Below are positions 7,688 through 13,076 of a DNA stretch of 13,076 bases, one piece after another. The stretch spans positions 1 to 13,076 of the forward strand of contig JADWMH010000034.1 of NCBI GenBank assembly GCA_015767355.1, read 5' to 3'. Made by a program: the position numbers and the translations under genes. Under the pieces are notes generated by a model, which saw only the letters and a program-made list of their open reading frames with translations, was not told where the DNA came from and made no database searches. The stretch is from Gammaproteobacteria bacterium (GTDB lineage Bacteria; Pseudomonadota; Gammaproteobacteria; Chromatiales; Chromatiaceae). The first letter of the stretch is position 1. Each line of letters opens with the position of its first letter.

Positions 7688-7761
7688 AGGACTGAGGACT
7701 GAGTCGTGAGGACTGAGATGGGTTTCCTCACTCCTCAGTACTCGTTACTCAGTCCTTTTTT
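7688..7761. terminator. Heptad-repeat hairpin, likely bidirectional terminator
   Basis: Left arm 7688-7717 reads AGGACTG, AGGACTG, AGTCGTG, AGGACTG. The right arm (7727-7756), read on the minus strand, gives AGGACTG, AGTAACG, AGTACTG, AGGAGTG. The 30-nt arms match at 24 positions, with the outermost nine perfect, and TTTTTT follows at 7756-7761. It lies between the convergent spoT and minus-strand genes, directly abutting the stop codon of the latter, and should end spoT transcription. In the opposite direction the run of U's is missing, so bidirectional function is less certain. Confidence 0.75.
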
Positions 7762-8507
7762 CATTCTGGATTGTCGATAATATCGGCCGCCAACGCCTGC
7801 AACTCCTCAACTCTCTGCCGTAACGCCGCTTCATCCGGAGTGGACCCGGTTGCCCCTGTATCACTCTCCTGAGGTGTCTCTGATGCTTCAGGCACTGCGC
7901 TCTCTGTATCCGGGGTGGTTTCCTGTGAGCTGTCGAAGCCCCACTCTGCGTCACTCTGTTTCAATGTTTCGGGATCATGGGTAGGCGCCGCGCTCTGTTG
8001 CGGAGTATCGATTTCAGCAGCAGTATCCGCGTCAACCTCCTGAGGCGAGGATATCTCTTCAGACGGTGTACTTTGTGGAGCTGGGACAGCTTCCTGAGAG
8101 CCGTCGAAACCCCACTCTGTATTACTCTGTTTTAGCATCTCCTGGTCATGCACAGGTGCACTCTCTTGCGTGGGGTCACTCTTTGCGGTTGTATCGCTCT
8201 CCTGTGATGCATCGGTCTCTTCAGGCACTATATTTTCTGAAGTTGGAGCTTTCTCTGTTGCCTTCTCTGTTGCCTTCTCAGCTGTTTGCTCCGCTGTTTG
8301 TTCTACTGGTTTCGGAGAGTCCGTTTCGGCAGTCGTTGCACTCACTGAAACCTGCTGCTCAGCCACAGGAGCGGTTGCAGTTTTCACCTTGCTCTGGGGC
8401 GGCTTTGAGCCTGCCAACCCGGTCATCTCAATGAGATCAGGGCGGATCAGAAGTGCAACGGCGGCAATAATCACCAGTAAGAGTAGTATGCGGATCAATC
8501 CAAACAT
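7761..8507 (-). CDS. Membrane-anchored, acidic low-complexity protein of unknown function
   Basis: I do not recognise this family. The 248-residue product starts with a single hydrophobic segment (about 3-21) that looks like an uncleaved anchor or signal, followed by a long tail rich in Glu, Ser, Thr, Pro, Ala, Gln and Asp. That includes an alternating TAEQ/TAEK/ATEK stretch (71-87). Two copies of a core, LKQS-x-x-EWGFD-x-SQE, occur at about 125-139 and 182-196, exactly 57 residues apart. The C-terminus (229-243, LRQRVEELQALAADI) looks helical and could form a short coiled coil. The start is set by ATG 8507, preceded by AGGA at a good distance; the open frame extends further upstream to 8720 but overlaps ubiC and lacks support. 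There are no Cys residues. It probably sits in the inner membrane with the tail in the periplasm, or the reverse. Confidence 0.75.
   Translation of the reverse strand: MFGLIRILLLLVIIAAVALLIRPDLIEMTGLAGSKPPQSKVKTATAPVAEQQVSVSATTAETDSPKPVEQTAEQTAEKATEKATEKAPTSENIVPEETDASQESDTTAKSDPTQESAPVHDQEMLKQSNTEWGFDGSQEAVPAPQSTPSEEISSPQEVDADTAAEIDTPQQSAAPTHDPETLKQSDAEWGFDSSQETTPDTESAVPEASETPQESDTGATGSTPDEAALRQRVEELQALAADIIDNPE
7920..8150 (-). repeat. Internal direct duplication in the low-complexity protein gene
   Basis: Segments 8091-8150 and 7920-7979 encode the two LKQS..EWGFD copies, offset by 171 bp (57 codons). The cores differ at the DNA level, partly at silent sites (for example GGT versus GGC in EWGFD), while the intervening sequence has diverged much more. 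This suggests an older tandem duplication with the core kept by selection. Confidence 0.7.
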
Positions 8508-8541
8508 GCGGGGATTCCTGAGAGGTTGAAGAATTATTTGC

Positions 8542-8550
8542 ATTTTAGCA
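8542..8550 (-). promoter_or_regulatory. Possible extended -10 promoter for the minus-strand gene
   Basis: Read on the minus strand, TGC-TAAAAT forms an extended -10 box about 35 nt upstream of the start at 8507. No good -35 is present at 16-18 nt. It lies in the 110-bp divergent gap shared with ubiC, whose own promoter I cannot place beyond a weak GATAAT at 8576-8581. Confidence 0.25.
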
Positions 8551-8617
8551 TGAGGTGGGGAGGTCACGGCTATGCGATAATATTTATATGAATAGAAACC
8601 CTGTAATAATCTGAGTA

Positions 8618-9175
8618 ATGTCGGTTTTTGATGCGAGATGGATGCCTCAGTCACAACTGCGTTATGCCTGTGCCGATCGCTCTCTTTACAGCTGGTTGTC
8701 TGATAACAGCTCATTGACACAACGGCTGATCGAACACTGCAGCGGTAAATTTGAGGTCAGGGTCAGAGACCAGAGATGGAAGGCGCCGCTGCTCTCGGAA
8801 TCGAGGCTGCTTGGCTTGCGGGCCGGTGAGTATGCGATGGTGCGGGAGGTCGAACTGCTGTGCAACGGAATCCCACATGTCTATGCCAGAACGCTCATCC
8901 CGAAAAGCAGTCTCACTGGCAGGGCGAGTCACCTGCAGGGACTCGGCAGCAAGCCGCTCGGAGCACTGTTATTCAGTGATCCTACAACCAGGCGCAGCGC
9001 TATCGAGTATGCCAGATTACTGGCTGGCCATCGTCTCTACCAGTGGGCGATGAGTTCGATGAGAGAGATGGAGAGCGAACTTTGGGGACGGCGTACGCTC
9101 TTCTGTTATGCCGGCAAGCCATTGTTGGTCAATGAAATATTTCTGCCCGCAATCAGTGAACACCAACAGCGATGA
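8618..9175 (+). CDS. ubiC: UbiC, chorismate--pyruvate lyase
   Basis: UbiC removes pyruvate from chorismate to give 4-hydroxybenzoate, the first committed step of ubiquinone synthesis, in the cytoplasm. The 185-residue product is close to the E. coli length (165) with a slightly longer N-terminus and C-terminus. Family landmarks are VREVEL with Arg76 (equivalent to E. coli Arg76), GIPHVYARTLIP with Arg91, the LGSKPLGALLF segment, WGRRTLFCYAGKPLLVNE and the catalytic-site Glu173 in NEIFLPA. The ATG at 8618 has only a weak ribosome-binding site; ATG 8642 is a possible later start. The stop overlaps the ubiA start as ATGA, so both are almost certainly one operon making and then prenylating 4-hydroxybenzoate. 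Confidence 0.93.
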   Translation: MSVFDARWMPQSQLRYACADRSLYSWLSDNSSLTQRLIEHCSGKFEVRVRDQRWKAPLLSESRLLGLRAGEYAMVREVELLCNGIPHVYARTLIPKSSLTGRASHLQGLGSKPLGALLFSDPTTRRSAIEYARLLAGHRLYQWAMSSMREMESELWGRRTLFCYAGKPLLVNEIFLPAISEHQQR

Positions 9176-10035
9176 GTGAAACCATGCAATCACGCCTGTC
9201 ACTCTACAGCGAGTTGATTCGCCTGAATCGTCCGATTGGCATCCTGCTGCTGCTGTGGCCGGGATTATGGGCGCTGTGGATCGCCGGTGAGGGTGAGCCA
9301 TCCTGGTGGATCGTGCTGATTTTTATCGCAGGAACGACACTCATGCGCTCGGCGGGATGCGCCATCAATGACTATGCCGACAGGGATCTGGACGGGCATG
9401 TGCAGCGCACCAGTGGCCGGCCGATTGCCAGCGGACGTGTCTCTCCGCGTGAAGCACTGATGGTTGCTGCAATATTGGCGCTGCTGGCGTTTCTGCTGGT
9501 GCTGCTGCTGAATAACAAGACCATTTTGATGTCCTTCGTGGCGGTTACCCTGGCTGCTCTCTACCCCTTCATGAAGCGCTACACGCACATGCCTCAGCTG
9601 GTGCTTGGCATGGCGTTTGGGTGGGCGATCCCGATGGCATTCACGGCGTTGCAAAACCAGGTGCCGGCCGTTGCCTGGGTGCTGTTTGCCGCCACTGTTA
9701 TCTGGGCGTTGATTTATGACACCATGTATGCGATGGTTGATCGTATTGACGACCTGAAAATCGGCATCAAATCGACGGCAATTCTGTTCGGCGGCTATGA
9801 CCGGCTGATCATCGGTCTGTTGCAGCTGCTGATGCTGGGCTTGCTGTTGTGGGCTGGTCTCCTGGCTGGCAGGGGAGGCTGGTACTGGCTTGGAATTGGC
9901 GTGGCGGCACTGCTGTTTCTCTATCAGCAATGGCTGATTCGCGAACGTGATCCGGATGCCTGTTTCAAAGGCTTTCTGAATAATAATTATGTGGGAATGG
10001 CGCTGTTTGCCGGGCTGTTTCTGGATTATATGTAA
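9172..10035 (+). CDS. ubiA: UbiA, 4-hydroxybenzoate polyprenyltransferase
   Basis: UbiA is an integral membrane enzyme that attaches the polyprenyl tail to 4-hydroxybenzoate, the second step of ubiquinone synthesis. The 287-residue product is the standard length. It shows both aspartate-rich, Mg-diphosphate-binding motifs: NDYADRDLD (66-74) with the following TSGRPIASG, and DTMYAMVDRIDD (183-194). Between and after them are several hydrophobic helices, in line with the eight to nine expected. The ATG at 9172 overlaps the ubiC stop by 4 nt and has no separate Shine-Dalgarno, pointing to translational coupling; ATG 9184 is an alternative. The heptad-repeat hairpin downstream (10038-10128) may end the operon. 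Confidence 0.96.
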   Translation: MSETMQSRLSLYSELIRLNRPIGILLLLWPGLWALWIAGEGEPSWWIVLIFIAGTTLMRSAGCAINDYADRDLDGHVQRTSGRPIASGRVSPREALMVAAILALLAFLLVLLLNNKTILMSFVAVTLAALYPFMKRYTHMPQLVLGMAFGWAIPMAFTALQNQVPAVAWVLFAATVIWALIYDTMYAMVDRIDDLKIGIKSTAILFGGYDRLIIGLLQLLMLGLLLWAGLLAGRGGWYWLGIGVAALLFLYQQWLIRERDPDACFKGFLNNNYVGMALFAGLFLDYM

Positions 10036-10037
10036 AA

Positions 10038-10128
10038 AGTTTGCAGTTGGCAGTCTTCAGTATGCAGTTAATAAACAGAGACTGCCAACTTTCTCTTGCT
10101 GCGAACTGCCAACTGATGACTGCCAACT
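10038..10128. repeat. Heptad repeat AGT-N3-C, second copy
   Basis: The left arm reads AGTTTGC, AGTTGGC, AGTCTTC, AGTATGC from 10038. The right arm, read on the minus strand from 10128, gives AGTTGGC, AGTCATC, AGTTGGC, AGTTCGC, AGCAAGA. An extra AGTTGGC unit sits between them (10084-10090, minus sense). Arms 10045-10061 and 10112-10128 are complementary at 16 of 17 positions. It follows ubiA directly and ends 7 nt before the AAAGGAG ribosome-binding site of the next gene, so it could attenuate readthrough, although only a short T-run (10131-10134) follows it. Confidence 0.8.
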
Positions 10129-10150
10129 TGTTTTAAAGGAGTGAAGTAGT

Positions 10151-11404
10151 ATGAGACTCAAATATGCTGTGATATCCCTGTTTTTGACTGTCGCGCTGGT
10201 TGCCACGCCAGCCATGGCAAAAAAGAAACACAAAAAGCAGGTTGATGCACTGCATACCCTGGCCAGTTTGCCAAAAGCCAGCATGATCATGGAGGAAAAT
10301 GGCAAAATCCGTATCTCCAAACGCGCAGACGTGCCCAGAGTTCCGGCATCAACGATGAAATTGTTGACCGCCCTTGCCGCCATAGAGCGATGGGGTTTAA
10401 AACATCGTTTCCATACTGATTTTTATATGGATAAGCACAAGCGGCTGTGGATCAAAGGGTATGGCGACCCCTTTATGGTGTCGGAAGAGATAGAACTGGT
10501 CGTTTCGGCATTGAAGAAGAAAGGACTGAAGCAAATCAGCGGTATTGTGCTCGACGGCAGCTACTATGCGCCGAATCTCGTCATCGATGGGCGCTCCAAG
10601 ACAGACAACCCTTATGACGCGCCGGTCACGGCGCTTGCCGTGAATTTCAATACGGCTGCAATTAAGAAAACCAAAAAGGGAAAGGTCGTGATCAGTGACA
10701 AGCGCACGCCGCTAACGCCTGTTACCATTGCGCTGACAAATGAGAAAATGCGCAAGTCGGGAAATTGGAGGGTCAACCTGGGCACGGAAAAACGTTCCCA
10801 GCGCTACTATGGCGAGTTATTCGCGGCAAAGCTGAAACAGCAGGGCATCAAGGTCAATGGAGAGATAACAACAGGCAAAACCAATCGTCACTGGAAGCCC
10901 TACTATATTCATGAGAATAGCCGTGATCTTGAAAAAGTGCTGAAATCGATGCTCTATAACTCCAGCAACTTCATCGCCAACCAGCTATTTCTGCAACTCG
11001 CAGGGAGTGAAGCCAACGGCAAGCCGATCACCATGGCCATGGCGAGTCGTTCGATGATGAAATGGAGTAAAAACCGTTTTCACTGGAACAACTACAGCAT
11101 TCTGGAAGGCTCCGGGTTATCCCGGGGAACCAAGCTGTCTGCGCGCCAGATGATGCAGGTCGTCAAGGCTTTTACACCCTACCGTTTTCTGCTCAGAACC
11201 TTCAAAAAAGGCAAGGTGATGGCCAAGACAGGCACGATCAAAGGCGTCAGTTGCTACGCCGGCTTTGTCAACCGTGGTGGCACATGGCATCCGTTCAGTG
11301 TCATGATTAACCAATCGGTCGGAGGCTACCTGCGCAAAAATGCAGCGCTGCAAATGACCAGCCGCAACAAATTGCCGTCAATCTGCGATGATCCAAGCTG
11401 TTAG
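10151..11404 (+). CDS. dacB: PBP4-type D-alanyl-D-alanine carboxypeptidase/endopeptidase (peptidase S13)
   Basis: Enzymes of this class trim the terminal D-Ala from, or cut cross-bridges in, periplasmic peptidoglycan. The 417-residue product has a clear signal peptide (1-23, cleavage after AMA) and the three penicillin-binding motifs: SxxK at Ser67-Thr-Met-Lys70, SxN at Ser271-Ser-Asn273, and KTG at 359-361 followed by TIKGVSCYAGF. It is shorter than E. coli DacB (477); the spacing from SxxK to SxN is about 204 residues against roughly 244, so the insert domains are reduced. The mature protein is strikingly Lys/Arg-rich, beginning KKKHKKQ, and should be strongly basic. ATG 10151 is supported by a strong AAAGGAG (10135-10141). 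Class assignment is secure; orthology to dacB itself less so. Confidence 0.9.
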   Translation: MRLKYAVISLFLTVALVATPAMAKKKHKKQVDALHTLASLPKASMIMEENGKIRISKRADVPRVPASTMKLLTALAAIERWGLKHRFHTDFYMDKHKRLWIKGYGDPFMVSEEIELVVSALKKKGLKQISGIVLDGSYYAPNLVIDGRSKTDNPYDAPVTALAVNFNTAAIKKTKKGKVVISDKRTPLTPVTIALTNEKMRKSGNWRVNLGTEKRSQRYYGELFAAKLKQQGIKVNGEITTGKTNRHWKPYYIHENSRDLEKVLKSMLYNSSNFIANQLFLQLAGSEANGKPITMAMASRSMMKWSKNRFHWNNYSILEGSGLSRGTKLSARQMMQVVKAFTPYRFLLRTFKKGKVMAKTGTIKGVSCYAGFVNRGGTWHPFSVMINQSVGGYLRKNAALQMTSRNKLPSICDDPSC

Positions 11405-11411
11405 AAGAGAT

Positions 11412-11446
11412 AGGACTGAGCAACGAGTAGCGAGGAGTGAGTGAGA
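11412..11446. repeat. Heptad repeat AG-N3-(T/C)G, single arm
   Basis: Reads AGGACTG, AGCAACG, AGTAGCG, AGGAGTG, AGTGAGA on the plus strand, and closely matches the right arm of the 7688-7756 element read on the minus strand. It begins 8 nt after the dacB stop, within GATAGGACTGAG, the edge shared by all three copies. No complementary arm is nearby, so it is unlikely to be a strong terminator. Confidence 0.7.
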
Positions 11447-11457
11447 AATCGTAGTTT

Positions 11458-11534
11458 CATAGGATGTGTTGAGGTACGAAGCGCATCAAACATCGCCTAT
11501 GACAGATGCGCCTCGTTCCTCGGCACATCCTATG
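11458..11534. repeat. 29-bp-arm palindromic element before ggt
   Basis: Arm 11458-11486 begins CATAGGATGTG and ends GAAGCGCAT. Arm 11506-11534 is its inverted copy, ending CACATCCTATG. The arms match at 25 of 29 positions, and two of the four differences would be G-U pairs in RNA. The loop is 19 nt. Elements with this TAGGATGTG...GCGCAT form recur in gammaproteobacterial intergenic DNA (recalled, not searched). Its last base is the first base of the likely ggt GTG start. Confidence 0.75.
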
Positions 11535-13076
11535 TGTTGCTTCACCTCTTTTTCCTGTCGGTATCCCCGCTACAGGCATCCCCGCCTGCATCAACACCAC
11601 CCGCCAACGCTATTGCGAGCGCCCACCCGCTGGCAACCAGCGCCGGAATCGAAGTGCTTGAGCAGGGCGGCAATGCGTTTGATGCGGCCGTCACGGTAAC
11701 GGCCGTGCTTGCCGTGGTGGAACCCTATTCATCAGGAATCGGGGGAGGGGGCTTCTATCTGCTGCATCGGCAACAGGACAATCACCAGGTGATGCTGGAT
11801 GCTCGGGAAAAAGCGCCGTTGGCGGCTACCCGTGACATGTATCTCGATGAAAAAGGCAAGCTGACCAAAGACTCCATGGAGGGGCCGCTCTCTGCGGGAA
11901 TCCCCGGAATACCTGCCGCCCTGGTACATCTGGCGCAACACTATGGAAATCTGCCTCTGCAACAGACACTCGCGCCGGCGATCAAACTTGCCAGAGAGGG
12001 CTTCGCCGTCGATGACTACTATCGCCGTATGGCCGGCATGCGCCTCTCCCTGCTGCAGAGCTACCCGGCAACAGCGCAAATATTCCTGCACAACAACGAA
12101 GTTCCCGAAAATGGTTACCTGATCAGGCAGACTGATCTGGCTGAGACGCTGGAGCAAATTGCGCAAACTGAAGGGAAAGCCTTTTACGCCGGTAAGGTTG
12201 CGCAGCAGATGGTTGCAGAAATCTCCCGGGCCGGCGGCATCTGGTCAATAAAGGATCTTGAGACCTATCAGCTAGAAGAGAGAGAGCCGATACGCGGTCA
12301 ATACAAGGGGTGGAGTATCACCTCGGCGGCGCCTCCCTCGTCCGGCGGCATTGCACTTGTCACAATGCTCAATATTCTTGAGCCTTTTGATCTTGGAAAT
12401 ATGGGAGAAGCAGAGCGCATCCATACCATTGTCGAGGCGATGCGTCACGCCTACCGTGATCGCGCACAATTTCTCGGCGATGCGGACTTTGTCAAAGTGC
12501 CTGTCAGGCAGCTCATCGGTCAGCAGCACGCCAGCCTCAAACGCCGCTGGATCAAGGCGGATGAAGCGACTCCGAGCGCAACCTTTCCACCAGTCACGGC
12601 GAGTGAATCAAAGGGTGCGGATACTACCCATTTTTCAATTCTCGACCGGCAGGGAAACCGCGTCGCAGCGACACTCAGCATCAACTATCCGTTCGGCTCC
12701 GGCTATGTGGCACTGCACACGGGTGTATTGCTCAATGACGAGATGGATGATTTTTCGGCAAAACCGGGAGTCCCAAATGCCTACGGACTGGTCGGTTCGC
12801 AAGCCAATGCCATAGCGCCCGGAAAACGCCCGCTCTCGAGCATGTCGCCAACCTTCATCGAAAATGACGAGCGCGTCGCGATTCTGGGAACACCAGGCGG
12901 CAGCCGCATCATCAGCATGGTGTTGCTGGCTGCTCTTGAGTTTATGCAGGGGGGTGACGCGCAGGCAGTCGTTACGCGACCGCGTTTTCACCACCAGTAT
13001 CTGCCCGACAAGATTCAGTTTGAAGCATCGGCGTTGAGCGATCAGGTGCGAAAAAAGCTTCAGATAATGGGGTACA
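11534..13076 (+). CDS. ggt: Gamma-glutamyltransferase precursor, C-terminus cut by the window end
   Basis: GGT is a periplasmic enzyme that hydrolyses or transfers the gamma-glutamyl group of glutathione. The frame stays open to the window end (514 codons; about 45 residues seem to be missing compared with E. coli). A hydrophobic signal segment (LLHLFFLSVSPLQA) leads into ANAIASAHPLATSAG and the conserved GIGGGGF. The other key residues are the DAREKAP arginine; TTHFS, whose first Thr (codon 12623-12625) is the self-cleavage and catalytic nucleophile; NDEMDDFSAKPG; RPLSSMSPT; GTPGGSRI with the oxyanion glycines; and RPRFHHQ. The start is uncertain. GTG 11534 gives a short signal without N-terminal basic residues, TTG 11537 is similar, and GTG 11441 adds 31 residues translated from the upstream palindrome. 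Neither a ribosome-binding site nor a promoter is clear, so expression may depend on readthrough from dacB. Confidence 0.93.
   Translation, partial: MLLHLFFLSVSPLQASPPASTPPANAIASAHPLATSAGIEVLEQGGNAFDAAVTVTAVLAVVEPYSSGIGGGGFYLLHRQQDNHQVMLDAREKAPLAATRDMYLDEKGKLTKDSMEGPLSAGIPGIPAALVHLAQHYGNLPLQQTLAPAIKLAREGFAVDDYYRRMAGMRLSLLQSYPATAQIFLHNNEVPENGYLIRQTDLAETLEQIAQTEGKAFYAGKVAQQMVAEISRAGGIWSIKDLETYQLEEREPIRGQYKGWSITSAAPPSSGGIALVTMLNILEPFDLGNMGEAERIHTIVEAMRHAYRDRAQFLGDADFVKVPVRQLIGQQHASLKRRWIKADEATPSATFPPVTASESKGADTTHFSILDRQGNRVAATLSINYPFGSGYVALHTGVLLNDEMDDFSAKPGVPNAYGLVGSQANAIAPGKRPLSSMSPTFIENDERVAILGTPGGSRIISMVLLAALEFMQGGDAQAVVTRPRFHHQYLPDKIQFEASALSDQVRKKLQIMGY

Noticed and set aside
8508..8720. 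Upstream extension of the minus-strand low-complexity gene to an ATG at 8720
   Set aside because: It would overlap the divergent ubiC by about 100 bp, while ATG 8507 has a good ribosome-binding site and begins right at the hydrophobic anchor.
9265..9930. 221-codon minus-strand frame within ubiA
   Set aside because: Gln/His/Arg-rich translation typical of the reverse strand of a membrane-protein gene.
2874..11534. CRISPR array or attachment-site reading of the repeats
   Set aside because: Units are 7 nt and contiguous with no spacers, copies are scattered kilobases apart, and no cas, integrase or transposase gene is present.
11466..11699. 77-codon plus-strand frame across the ggt start region
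   Set aside because: It is out of frame with ggt, begins in the palindromic repeat, and the ggt frame over the same DNA gives the conserved GGT N-terminus.

Overview
The window looks like ordinary chromosomal DNA from a gammaproteobacterium of moderate G+C. The main pointers are the paired chorismate lyase and 4-hydroxybenzoate prenyltransferase genes of ubiquinone synthesis, a SpoT-type alarmone enzyme, and secA-argJ followed by a Nudix/ThiE-like fusion gene, an arrangement I recall from Pseudomonas and relatives. I cannot fix the genus from sequence alone. No tRNA, rRNA, CRISPR array, transposase, phage gene or defence system is visible.

Layout. Positions 1-60 hold a hairpin leader just before secA (61-2868, Sec export ATPase). 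A hairpin-forming repeat separates it from argJ (3010-4203, arginine synthesis). argJ overlaps by 20 bp a MutT-type Nudix hydrolase fused to a ThiE/TenI-like domain (4184-5215). A 140-bp composite inverted repeat (5224-5363) fills the next gap. Then comes spoT (5484-7682, ppGpp synthesis and hydrolysis), which converges on an unrecognised, membrane-anchored, acidic low-complexity protein on the minus strand (7761-8507). Divergent from that gene is a translationally coupled ubiC-ubiA pair (8618-10035). After another repeat comes a compact PBP4-type D-Ala-D-Ala carboxypeptidase (10151-11404). Last, after two abutting repeats, is gamma-glutamyltransferase (11534 to the window end, C-terminus cut off).

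The coding content is housekeeping: protein export, arginine, nucleotide sanitation, stringent response, ubiquinone, peptidoglycan and glutathione turnover. I do not see a new multi-gene system. The unusual signal lies between the genes. Nearly every gap is occupied by a repeat element, and two of the repeat families have a clear 7-nt period: AG-N3-(T/C)G at three sites and AGT-N3-C at two. At four of these five sites the heptads either form inverted pairs that can fold as terminator-like hairpins or lie singly beside a start region; at the fifth, the argJ/Nudix junction, the array is translated as the N-terminus of the Nudix protein. A different palindrome ends exactly at the probable ggt start codon. 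The other item worth a look is the orphan minus-strand protein, which carries two copies, 57 residues apart, of a conserved LKQS..EWGFD core in otherwise low-complexity sequence.
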